DNA of 64,000 nucleotides, taken from contig OZ241991.1 in assembly GCA_965204095.1 (NCBI GenBank), positions 4,526,001 through 4,590,000 on the forward strand, given 5' to 3'. A program made the position numbers and the translations under genes. The notes beneath the pieces are model-generated. The model was not told the DNA's origin. It saw nothing but the letters and a program-made list of their open reading frames with translations, and did not search any database. This stretch comes from JAPPLB01 sp965204095. GTDB taxonomy: Bacteria; Acidobacteriota; Terriglobia; Bryobacterales; UBA6623. Positions 25,773 to 33,388 of this stretch are shown in pieces. Numbering within the stretch: position 1 is the stretch's first letter; each line of letters opens with the position of its first letter.

Positions 25773-27233
25773 CTACGGCTCGCAGTCGCCCCGCTCTCCA
25801 TAGACGACCGGCGTGCAGATACCATACTTGTTGCAAGCGCTCACCCCGGCTTGCGGAAAAGGGTTCCAGATATTCAACCCATCCACTACTGGGTTGTCAT
25901 GGAAATTGATTCCGTACTCAAAATCGAACGTGTTCCCTCGGGTTTCTCCCTTGAATTCCGCCTCGTGATTGCGGTCAGGAAAGCTATTGATATAGACCCG
26001 AAAGCCGCCGGCTGGAGTCCTCCCGCTTTGCCAGGCGACGCGGTGCTTGTTGTCCTTGAGGTCGCAGTAGTAGTGTGTTACTGCGAGAGGCGGTTGCAAG
26101 GAATCCAAAACGGCGACGCAGTGGTTCTCGCCGTTGGAGCGTCCATGGACGAACACGGCGCCAAAAGCCGATCCGGAGGCGAACTCGCATTGCTGCTGGC
26201 AAGACATCCCCGGCGGGTTGTTGACTTGCGTTTCGCCAGTGAGAAACAACGAATCGCCGAGTGACTGGCAAGAGGCCGCACAGGTGAATTCGCTGACTTG
26301 GTAGTCGTCGCGGAGGCCGTCGAGCCCTGAGGGATTGGAGAACTGCCGGTAGCACAGCACCGATCCGGAAGCAGCGGGAAGCGGATCGTCAGCCTTCGCC
26401 GCGGGTTGTTTGGGCTTGAACAGGCCGAGCATATTCGTCACCTGACCGGAAGCCGGCCGGGAAGGCTCCGGAGCGGCGTTGGGCTCCTGTTTGTCCCCGG
26501 GTTGCTCTTGCTGGGTTGCCGCCGTTCCAGGCGCACCGCGGCGGCCGAACATCCCCAGCATGTCAATGACGGTGAACGTGTCCACGAACTCCATGAACAC
26601 GTCCGCTAGTTGCTCGGCGTCGGCTGCGTGGTGGTACGAGCCGCCGGTACGGGTTGCGATCTGGCGCAGATCCTGGGCCGCTTGCGAGCTTGGGGTAATG
26701 CCGAAACCCACTGTCTCGTGACGGAAGATGACCCCGCTGGCCTGCAATGCCGCCATCGCCTGTCCAACGTCGCCGCAGTCGTTCTGGCCATCCGCCAGCA
26801 GCATGATCATCCGGTCTGATGCGCCGGCGCTGCCGTTCCTCGCCAGATAGCGATTGGCGAAGAGCAAGGCCTCCGCCATCGGCGTGCCCCCGCCCGGCTG
26901 CAGACTGCTGATGAAACGGGTCAGTCGATTGACGTCACGGGTGAAGTCCTGATAGCGCGGGACCGGGTTCTGGCAGTCGCCGCTGAAGGCCAGCACCGCA
27001 ACTTCGACCGAGCCGCTATTCGCCGCGCTGCCCAGGGCGGCGATGGCAGCCTGCTTGGCGGCCTCGATCTTGACCTGGGTATTCCCGCCTCCTATTTCGT
27101 CGTTCATGCTTCCGGAGGCGTCGACCAGCAGCAACAAGCTGCTTTTGACCTGCCCGCGGCCTTGAGACAGAGCCTGCGGCGCCCATCCGATCACGGCCGC
27201 CGCCAAAGCGGCCCTGGTCAGTGCTCTTGCCAT
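25773..27233 (-). CDS. Exported von Willebrand factor A protein
   Basis: About 486 residues. Signal peptide (RAALAAAVIGWAPQALSQG), then a vWA domain with the MIDAS motif DASGSMND at about residue 35, plus the TPMAEAL threonine and LADGQNDCGDV loop. A Pro/Gln-rich linker follows. The C-terminal 190 residues are a Cys-rich domain (SVLCYRQFSNPSG, CAASCQSLGDSLF, SCQQQCEFASGSAFGAV) that I do not recognise, resembling an apple/PAN-type disulfide fold. The protein probably binds partners through the metal site outside the cytoplasm. The start is uncertain (ATG 27233 or GTG 27266), with no clear ribosome binding site. The MORN-type gene follows on the same strand. Confidence 0.8.
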   Translation of the reverse strand: MARALTRAALAAAVIGWAPQALSQGRGQVKSSLLLLVDASGSMNDEIGGGNTQVKIEAAKQAAIAALGSAANSGSVEVAVLAFSGDCQNPVPRYQDFTRDVNRLTRFISSLQPGGGTPMAEALLFANRYLARNGSAGASDRMIMLLADGQNDCGDVGQAMAALQASGVIFRHETVGFGITPSSQAAQDLRQIATRTGGSYHHAADAEQLADVFMEFVDTFTVIDMLGMFGRRGAPGTAATQQEQPGDKQEPNAAPEPSRPASGQVTNMLGLFKPKQPAAKADDPLPAASGSVLCYRQFSNPSGLDGLRDDYQVSEFTCAASCQSLGDSLFLTGETQVNNPPGMSCQQQCEFASGSAFGAVFVHGRSNGENHCVAVLDSLQPPLAVTHYYCDLKDNKHRVAWQSGRTPAGGFRVYINSFPDRNHEAEFKGETRGNTFDFEYGINFHDNPVVDGLNIWNPFPQAGVSACNKYGICTPVVYGERGDCEP

Positions 27234-27416
27234 GCCGGGTTTTGATGTCGGCCCTGGCACGACCACAGTATATCCCGTGCTGCTCCGAATATCGTGTCTT
27301 TTCGCTCTGAACGCTGCGCATTGGCTCTGACGTGCGGATGCCGTGCCGGCTGCGAATCACGCAAGATCGTTACACTCTATTTCTCGCGGGTGATCCCAAC
27401 AGAGGAGGTTTCAGCA

Positions 27417-27478
27417 ATGGAACGACGTGATTGGATGCAGGCGATGCTGGCGGGGAGTGCAGGCCTTGCGGCATCGAA
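27417..27478 (+). pseudogene. Tat-leader gene start, truncated by IS630 remnant
   Basis: A good ribosome binding site (AGAGGAGG) precedes an ATG and the sequence MERRDWMQAMLAGSAGLAAS, a twin-arginine-like leader as seen on acidobacterial Gfo/Idh or DUF1501 proteins. The frame then runs into IS630 sequence and stops. The remainder of the gene is absent. Confidence 0.55.
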
Positions 27479-27723
27479 CTCTCCGAGGGCCACATCGTGA
27501 CGGAGTACTTGCCGGCCTATGCGCCGGAACGAAATCCGGCGGAATGCATCTGGTCGTACTGGAAGCAGCACGAGCTGCCCAATGTTTGTCCCAAAGACTA
27601 CGGGCAGCTGAGCCGGCATGCGCCAAGCGCCGCGCCGCAGGCAACGCAAACCGCGCTTGGTCACGGCCTTCTGGAAACAGCCTTCTCTTTGCTTCAATTG
27701 ACAGGGCATTATGCGAGACTCAA
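27474..27723 (+). mobile_element. IS630 3' remnant
   Basis: Encodes the last 85 or so residues of an IS630 transposase (SEGHIVTEYLPAYAPERNPA, then IWSYWKQHELPNVCPKDYG), in the orientation opposite to the full copy at 19597. It ends with the terminal repeat TTATGCGAGACTCAA and TA. The 5' part is lost. Confidence 0.85.
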
Positions 27724-27725
27724 TA

Positions 27726-28452
27726 ATTCATGCCGGCAAGCCTGCGGGAACCGTCGAAAAGTATGAGTGCAACCTGAAGGTTTCGTTCTGTTCGGCAGAT
27801 GTACGGCCTTGATGAGAGGGTATCGCTTTAGCGCAGGTCCTGGATAATCGAGCCTTCCCCGGTCCGTGCCTGACAGCCTCGCCGGGGCGATGTGTTCCGC
27901 CAGCGGCATCCTCGGGTCAGGCAGCGCATGAGCCCTGCGCTTCTCAATGGTCCTCGGCAAGCCCTCTAAGCCGTTTCCGGACTCTCTCCAGACCTTCCCC
28001 ACCCCAGTTCTCGCAGTGCGAGCGCTCGCCGGGCATCCAACCGAACTACCGCAGGTGCTCGATCTCCCGGCCGGCATCGTTGTGGACAGTGAAGTCGATT
28101 TGCCACCGGTCAAGCCCCCCGGCCCTGGTTGGCTTGCAGCCGTTCCTGCTCCTCCGGGGTTTATCTCTCCTCCCACACGTTGCAAACGCGCGACCTGGCG
28201 GGAGAAGGTCTCCGCCAGCAGCAGGCCCGCCATCATCCCCGTCGTCTTGATCAGCTTCGTCCTCGTTGCTCAAGCCGCCAATGTGGCGTCCATCTTGTTA
28301 GATTGCCGCTCGCCTTTTTAAGCCCGGGCACAAACTTGGCACTGCTTCTCAAACGGTAGAAACGAAACCGTCTCCGCCCGCGTCTGCAAGAGAAACCAAG
28401 GCACACCTCGGTTGCCTGCTTGGCTCAGAAACGAATTCCAGGAGAGTTCCCG
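27726..28452. other. Intergenic / degraded stretch, 727 bp
   Basis: Several long open frames exist on both strands because of the GC content, but none shows a recognised motif, a convincing start or a consistent reading. On the minus strand LLLAETFSRQVARLQRV and, in another frame, PEEQERLQANQGRG look like broken helical coding sequence. I treat it as decayed DNA plus the promoter of the vWA lipoprotein. Confidence 0.4.
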
Positions 28453-30426
28453 ATGCATTTCGTCATTCCGAAACGTCTTGTTGCCGTCCTGATCCCTTGT
28501 TTGCTCGCTGCTGCTCTTTTGTTTCTGGCAGGTTGTGCAAAAGCGCCGCAACCCACAACACCCCCTCCACCTCTAGAGGTTTACGTCCCTCTGGATGAAG
28601 ACGGCGGGATCTGGGGCGTCGTAACCGATGCAGCCGCCGCTAAGATTCCAGGAGCCGAGATCTGGCTGGAGGATCAGCGGAACGAACTCACTCGGCGGGC
28701 CGTCACCGATTCGGCAGGCCGCTATGCCTTTCCCAGTCTCCCACCGGGCCCCTACCTGGTGCAAACGGAGTTTGAGGGATTCAAACCCTCCAAGCGAGAT
28801 GTGAACTATCTCAGTGGGAATCAGCGAGAGGACTTTACGCTCGAAGTGGGGGAGGTTACGGACACAGTGGAGGTTTCCGGCAGAGCGAGGAGATGGCGGC
28901 GGTCCTGGCCGCGGCTATCAGAACCGCCGCCGCCACCGCCGCCACCACCGGCGCCCGGAGGTTTTTTCTCTCCTCCCGATTTCAACACCGAGGAATACGG
29001 CGTTATCGACGAGCCTGGCTTCTCCACCGTCGTGAACAAGCCGCTCTCCACTTTCTCTATCGACGTCGACACCGCTTCGTACGCGAACGTGCGCCGGTTT
29101 TTGCACGACGGCCAGTTGCCGCCTGCCGATGCGGTGCGCATCGAGGAACTGATCAACTACTTCGACTACGATTACCCTGACCCCGCCGAGGGGGAACCCT
29201 TCAGCATCGTCACGGAGATGGCCGCTTGCCCTTGGGCGCCGTCCCATCGGCTCGTTCATATCGGTTTGCGTTCGAAACCGGTGGCGACCGCGAACCTGCC
29301 GCCCAACAACCTGGTCTTTCTGATCGATGTATCCGGATCGATGGATTACGCGGATAAATTGCCGTTGCTCAAGAAGGCATTCTCGCTGCTCGCCCAGCAG
29401 CTACGGACGCAGGACCAAATCTCCATCGTCGTCTACGCCGGCGCGGCGGGCATGGTGCTTCCACCCACCTCCGGAGCACAGAAGACGAAGATCCTCAGTA
29501 CCCTCTCGCGCCTTGACGCGGGCGGGTACACCGCTGGTGGAGCCGGGATTCACCTTGCCTACAAGCTGGCTCGGGAGAACTTCATCGAAGGCGGCAACAA
29601 CCGAGTGATCCTTGCGACCGATGGCGACTTCAACGTCGGCGTATCAAGCGACGGCGAACTCGTCAAGATGATCGAGCGCGAGCGTGAGTCCGGGGTCTTC
29701 CTCACTGTCCTCGGGTTCGGGACGGGCAACTTGAAAGATTCGAAGATGGAAAAGCTCGCCGACCACGGAAACGGCAATTACGCCTACATCGACAACCTTC
29801 TCGAAGCGAGACGGGTGCTTGTCGAGCAGATGGGCGCCACGCTGCTGACGGTCGCCAAAGACGTCAAGCTCCAAGTCGAGTTCAACCCAGCACAGATCAA
29901 GGCTTACCGTCTGATCGGGTATGAGAACCGTCGCCTGCGAGACGAAGAGTTCAACGACGACGAAAAGGATGCCGGCGACCTCGGCGCCGGACACAGCGTC
30001 ACGGCTCTCTATGAGATCATCCCGGCCGGTTCGGATGAACCTCTACCGGGCGTCGACCCGCTCAAGTACCAGCAGACCACGGTCCGCCCCAACGCCGCCG
30101 GGAGCAATGAAGTTCTCACGGTCAAGCTGCGATACAAGCCGCCCGAGGGGTCGGAGAGCCGCTTGCTAACGAGAATGATCGTGAAGCCCGGCGGCGATGC
30201 TGTGCCTAGCCAAGCCTTTCGCATCGCGGCCGCAGTGGCGGAGTTCGGGCTGCTGCTGCGAGACTCGACTTACAAGGGAGCCGCCGACTACGATCACGCT
30301 TTCGAACAGATCCGGCAAACGCTTGGCAACGACGAAGACGGCCGCCGCTCCGAGTTGCTCTCCTTGATCAAGACGGCCCAAAAGCTGACAGCGAGTGACG
30401 AGGTCAAACAGTTGACCACACGATGA
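28453..30426 (+). CDS. vWA lipoprotein, YfbK-like, with CarboxypepD_reg domain
   Basis: 657 residues. The ATG at 28453 follows an AGGAGA site and starts a lipoprotein signal with lipobox LAGC (Cys 28). Residues about 48-140 are a carboxypeptidase regulatory-like Ig-fold (GVVTDAAAAKIPGAEIWLED, then VTDSAGRYAFPSLPPGPYLV). A proline run leads to the YfbK N-terminal region (NKPLSTFSIDVDTASYANVR). The vWA domain has MIDAS DVSGSMD near 297 and LATDGDFNVG. The C-terminal DUF3520-like region (LKYQQTTVRPN, then VKLRYKPPEGSES) completes the family. Anchored in the outer or inner membrane facing the periplasm. The role is unknown; metal-dependent protein binding is expected. Confidence 0.88.
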   Translation: MHFVIPKRLVAVLIPCLLAAALLFLAGCAKAPQPTTPPPPLEVYVPLDEDGGIWGVVTDAAAAKIPGAEIWLEDQRNELTRRAVTDSAGRYAFPSLPPGPYLVQTEFEGFKPSKRDVNYLSGNQREDFTLEVGEVTDTVEVSGRARRWRRSWPRLSEPPPPPPPPPAPGGFFSPPDFNTEEYGVIDEPGFSTVVNKPLSTFSIDVDTASYANVRRFLHDGQLPPADAVRIEELINYFDYDYPDPAEGEPFSIVTEMAACPWAPSHRLVHIGLRSKPVATANLPPNNLVFLIDVSGSMDYADKLPLLKKAFSLLAQQLRTQDQISIVVYAGAAGMVLPPTSGAQKTKILSTLSRLDAGGYTAGGAGIHLAYKLARENFIEGGNNRVILATDGDFNVGVSSDGELVKMIERERESGVFLTVLGFGTGNLKDSKMEKLADHGNGNYAYIDNLLEARRVLVEQMGATLLTVAKDVKLQVEFNPAQIKAYRLIGYENRRLRDEEFNDDEKDAGDLGAGHSVTALYEIIPAGSDEPLPGVDPLKYQQTTVRPNAAGSNEVLTVKLRYKPPEGSESRLLTRMIVKPGGDAVPSQAFRIAAAVAEFGLLLRDSTYKGAADYDHAFEQIRQTLGNDEDGRRSELLSLIKTAQKLTASDEVKQLTTR

Positions 30427-30472
30427 GGCGGGCAGGCGATTCTCCGCTCGCCATCGGTCGCTTCGCTCCGCA

Positions 30473-30500
30473 CAGAGTAAAAGGGTAAAAGTGCCAAGGG
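30473..30500 (-). repeat. Conserved post-stop tail, FGE-fold locus 2
   Basis: Same 28-bp tail type as at 15351-15378, directly after the stop of the second FGE-fold gene. In the coding direction the sequence beyond the stop still resembles the readthrough of the third copy (PLALLPFY versus PFALTPFY), so this region was conserved as DNA or once coding. Confidence 0.5.
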
Positions 30501-31346
30501 TTACTCCGTCCTCAGCAGGCGGAAGCCGAGATCGGTGTGGCGGTTGCCGAAAAAGTAGCGCCGGCGATACGACGACCGGCAGTGACTGGCTCCGTATATC
30601 CAGCTGCCGCCTCGGCCCACCCGATACGAGCCTAACCTAGGACCTCGAGGATCCGTCACGGAGCCACCCGGAAGATCATCCACATACCAGTCCTCGACCC
30701 ACTCCTCCACGTTCCCGAGCATGTCGTAGAGTCCCCAGGCGTTCGGAACCTTCTGTCCCACCGGATGAATGCGATCCCCGCTGTTCCCGTCGTACCAGGC
30801 GATCGCATCGAGGTCTTCGGAGTGACGGTCTCTTATCGTCCCCGCCCGCGCCGCGTATTCCCACTCCGCCTCCGTCGGCAAACGGTATCGCACACCCCCG
30901 GAACGTGTGTTCATCTTCTCAATGAATTCCTGAACGTCATCCCAGGAAATCCCCACTGCCGGACAGTTCACGCACCCGGAGAACATCCAATGTTTCGTCC
31001 CCATCACCGCCTCCCACTCTACCTCCGTCACTTCGTACTTGCCCAGCCAATACCCCCGGCTGATTTGCACCCGAGTCCGAGACCGCTCGTTATCATTGGC
31101 TTCAGAACTCTTCGATCCCATTCGGAACTCCCCCGGCGGCACCCACACGAACTCCATCCCGTCGAGGATCTCCTCGACCCGCTTCCTCTCCTCCTCAGCC
31201 CTCCTCCTTGCCTCTTCGGCTACGGCATTCGCCGCCTCGGCCCTCTTCCTTGTCTCTTCTGCGGCCGCCTCTGCCGCAGCCTTCGCCTGCTCAGCATCGT
31301 CCAGCAACTCCAGGGCCGCGCGGTAGTGCTCGTCGCCGTGGGCCTT
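30501..31346 (-). pseudogene. FGE-fold protein with coiled coil, 5'-truncated; candidate DGR target
   Basis: Begins in mid-gene with KAHGDEHYRAALELLDDAEQ, the end of the helical module shared with the MORN and ankyrin proteins. An Ala/Glu-rich coiled coil follows (AKAAAEAAAEETRKRAEAAN and EARRRAEEERKRVEEI), then a complete FGE-sulfatase fold (FVWVPPGEFRMGS, YRLPTEAEWEYAARAG, WGLYDMLGNVEEWVED, RGGSW, LGFRLLRTE). Only one Cys remains in the region of the two catalytic Cys of true FGE, so no enzyme activity is expected. Codons 30531-30599 form the variable segment. The upstream signal peptide and most of the helical module are gone; an in-frame TGA lies at 31374. It may be a silent cassette or a dead gene. 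Confidence 0.7.
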
Positions 31347-31347
31347 C

Positions 31348-31470
31348 CTAGCGCCGCAGGCGCTCGATATCGATCACCTTGCCGCCGCGGCGTACCTCAC
31401 CCAACTCCTCGCGGCGGCGGGCGGGTCCGGGACCCTGGATATCGAGTTGCTGCTTCGCTTGGTAATACAT
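31348..31470 (-). pseudogene. Short open frame at truncation border
   Basis: 40 codons, ATG at 31470, no ribosome binding site, rich in Arg (PGPARRREELGEVRRGGKVI, DIERLRR). It abuts the truncated FGE-fold gene. More likely the 3' scrap of another gene joined here than a real small protein. Family not recognised. Confidence 0.25.
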
Positions 31471-31537
31471 TGAAGATCACAAAAAGGATCCTTTCTGCAT
31501 CGGGTTCCGCTTTGTGACAGTTCCCTATCATGGGATC

Positions 31538-31915
31538 ATGAAGACCCAAGCGGACCCCGACGAAAAGCAGGTGTACCACCTTTTCCGCAAGTGCGGCATG
31601 GAAGAGGACGAGGCTCTCACAACGCTTCTGGAGATCCGAACGATGGCCGGTCAGAACATCCTCGCCAAGATGGACTCGCAGGCGGTCGCGCACGACGCAA
31701 AGCTGGAGGCAATCCGGACGGAACTAAGAACAGAAACCAAGACCATCAGGTGGCTTATCGTCATCGTGGTCCTCCTTGCGACTCTAATTCTCGCCATCGG
31801 CCAGCAACGATCTCAGCAAGCGGAGCGCTTGCCCTCAAGTCTCGAAGCTCCTGCCGCCAATATGCAAGCACCTCCACCCGCAACGGATACAGCTTCAGAA
31901 TCAGCGACTCAGTAA
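31538..31915 (+). CDS. Small coiled-coil protein with one membrane helix
   Basis: 125 residues from the ATG at 31538. An N-terminal acidic helical part (EKQVYHLFRKCGMEEDEALT) leads to a coiled coil (DAKLEAIRTELRTETKTIRW), then one transmembrane helix (LIVIVVLLATLILAIG) at about residues 75-90 and a Ser/Pro/Ala-rich tail. The layout is like DUF1640/CCDC90-type membrane coiled-coil proteins found beside mobile or toxin genes; function unknown. No strong ribosome binding site. GC and codon use fit the genome. Confidence 0.5.
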   Translation: MKTQADPDEKQVYHLFRKCGMEEDEALTTLLEIRTMAGQNILAKMDSQAVAHDAKLEAIRTELRTETKTIRWLIVIVVLLATLILAIGQQRSQQAERLPSSLEAPAANMQAPPPATDTASESATQ

Positions 31916-31973
31916 AAATCGTTCCGTATTTTCTGCGAACCATGCACTGCGAAAACCGCCTTTCTCCGGGCTG

Positions 31974-31999
31974 TTGCAGAAACGATCCTTTCTGCAACG
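31974..31999. other. Perfect inverted repeat hairpin
   Basis: GTTGCAGAAA, six-base loop, TTTCTGCAAC. It lies 12 bp before the 62-bp repeat that precedes a recombinase remnant; a terminator without T-run or a protein-binding site. Confidence 0.45.
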
Positions 32000-32010
32000 T
32001 TGCAGCCGCT

Positions 32011-32073
32011 CCCCGATTTTCACGCTTTGAACCCCCTTTTCGCGTAGTACAAAACGGTGCGGTGATGCAATCG
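32011..32073 (+). repeat. 62-bp recombinase-leader repeat, copy A
   Basis: Starts CCCCGATTTTCACGCTTTGA and ends CGGTGCGGTGATGCAATCG. About 80-85 percent identical by eye to 45088-45149. Both copies sit directly upstream of a site-specific recombinase locus, suggesting an element border, a promoter or a recombination site. Confidence 0.65.
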
Positions 32074-32642
32074 GCGTATCGATTGTTTTGAAGGGTCATT
32101 GCAACGCGATCGGGTGCTGCTGGGGTTTTTGGTGGGGTGTGGGCTACGGAGAGGGGGATTAGCGGGTCTGGAGTTTACCGATGTCGCTCAGCGCGAAGGA
32201 TGCTGGGTGATCGTTGACCTGGTTGGCAAGCACGGCCGCGTCCGCACCTTCCCGATGCCGTCCTGGGCCACGGCCGCCACGGCCGCCGGCATTACCTCAG
32301 GGCCCGTGCTGCGGCCGGTCTCGAAAGCCAGCCTCGTCGGCGACGGCTCAATCACGGCTCAGGCGGTCTTCGAGACCGTCATCCGCTATGCCCGCCTCTA
32401 CCGGGCTGGGCAAGACCACGCCTCACAATCTGCGCCGCACCTTCGCCAAGCTCGCCCACCAGGGCCGCGCCCCGCTCGAGCAGATCCAGGTCTCCCTGGG
32501 GCATGCCTCGATCCAGACCACCGAGCGCTACTTGGGACTGAAACAGAACCTGCACGATGCGCCGTGTGATCGGTTGGGGATCAGGGGGTGGGAGGAGGAA
32601 GGGGGGCTGCGGATCACCACGCTGAGGGTAAAAGGGGGTTAA
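32067..32642 (+). pseudogene. Tyrosine recombinase (XerC/D-like), broken
   Basis: Catalytic domain only. First part: RDRVLLGFLVGCGLRRGGLA with the first catalytic Arg, through about 32405. A frameshift is needed to continue as TTPHNLRRTFAKLAHQGRAP (HxxR) and VSLGHASIQTTERYLGLK (His and nucleophile Tyr). The N-terminal SAM-like DNA-binding domain is missing and the frame starts at the repeat border. Inactive. It indicates a degraded integrative element. Confidence 0.8.
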
Positions 32643-32740
32643 AGCAAAGGGTTGCTCGGCCCTCAGCAGATTGAAGCCCAGTCTGCTGGCTCCAGTAACA
32701 GAAGTGGGGTTTGTGTGGCTGTCTCGAGTTGGCCCCGAGT
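32624..32740 (-). pseudogene. FGE-fold C-terminal remnant with conserved tail
   Basis: The minus strand reads SRLGFNLLRAEQ, the end of the FGE-fold domain, but the stop codon is CAA (Gln) here. The tail at 32624-32651 matches the post-stop tails of loci 1 and 2. Upstream residues (RSYSGPTRDSHTNPTS) do not clearly align. Third trace of this gene family within 18 kb. Confidence 0.55.
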
Positions 32741-32742
32741 AA

Positions 32743-33303
32743 CTACGAACTATTTACTCGGGTCTCAGTGTATGTGGCTCGAACTCGTAGCGCCCCCCGG
32801 GCGTCCTTTGCCACTCGTGCCCCGAACAGGTAAACACAGTTTCCACGATTTACAATCCTCCCCTCGATATCAAATCCGTCCTCAGCCTTCTTGGTTACTC
32901 CCCGAAAGTCAGATTTCTCACTCTTGACAGTCGAGATCGCTTGAATTGAGTCTACGTCAATTTTCCACCCCTCAGCTGCTGGGACATGCCAACGGACACT
33001 ACGAGGCCCGGAGCAATGGTCGTTGGTTTGACCGTACTCAAATTTGCGCTCCCTGGTCACTACCGTAGGGTCGGACTCCTCAAGCGTGGCAACTGAGGCA
33101 GAATCGTCAACTCCGGGAGGGATTCTGGGGAAACCCCAAAGCAGTAAGACAAGACAGCAAAAAATACCCATCAGAACCGCCGGGGCGTTCGAGAACCTGC
33201 GCAACCAAGGAGGGAGCCTTTCGTCGGGCACGGCCCATAATCCAATGAGAATTCCGATGACGGCCAAGACATGACCGAGATCGGGCAAGTTTCCAGTTGC
33301 CAT
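32743..33303 (-). CDS. Small membrane protein, unknown family
   Basis: 186 residues. AGGAGG lies 6 bp before the ATG, so translation is likely. Two hydrophobic helices (VLAVIGILIGLWAV and VLMGIFCCLVLLLWGFP) in the first 60 residues are followed by an approximately 120-residue soluble, beta-rich domain (VRWHVPAAEGWKIDVDSIQA, CVYLFGARVAKDARGALRVR). The topology suggests a periplasmic C-terminal domain. I do not recognise the family. It lies between the FGE remnant and the ankyrin gene. Confidence 0.7.
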   Translation of the reverse strand: MATGNLPDLGHVLAVIGILIGLWAVPDERLPPWLRRFSNAPAVLMGIFCCLVLLLWGFPRIPPGVDDSASVATLEESDPTVVTRERKFEYGQTNDHCSGPRSVRWHVPAAEGWKIDVDSIQAISTVKSEKSDFRGVTKKAEDGFDIEGRIVNRGNCVYLFGARVAKDARGALRVRATYTETRVNSS

Positions 33304-33388
33304 GACCTACCTCCTGTATTTCAGTAACAGACTCTAGCCTGTCCGGGGCGCTGCCCGGTCTTTGTTGTGAATTTAGCTCTTCCTTCTC

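Noticed and set aside
27947..28321. Plus-strand frame of 124 codons and overlapping minus-strand frames.
   Set aside because: No recognisable domain; composition fits chance open frames in GC-rich DNA.
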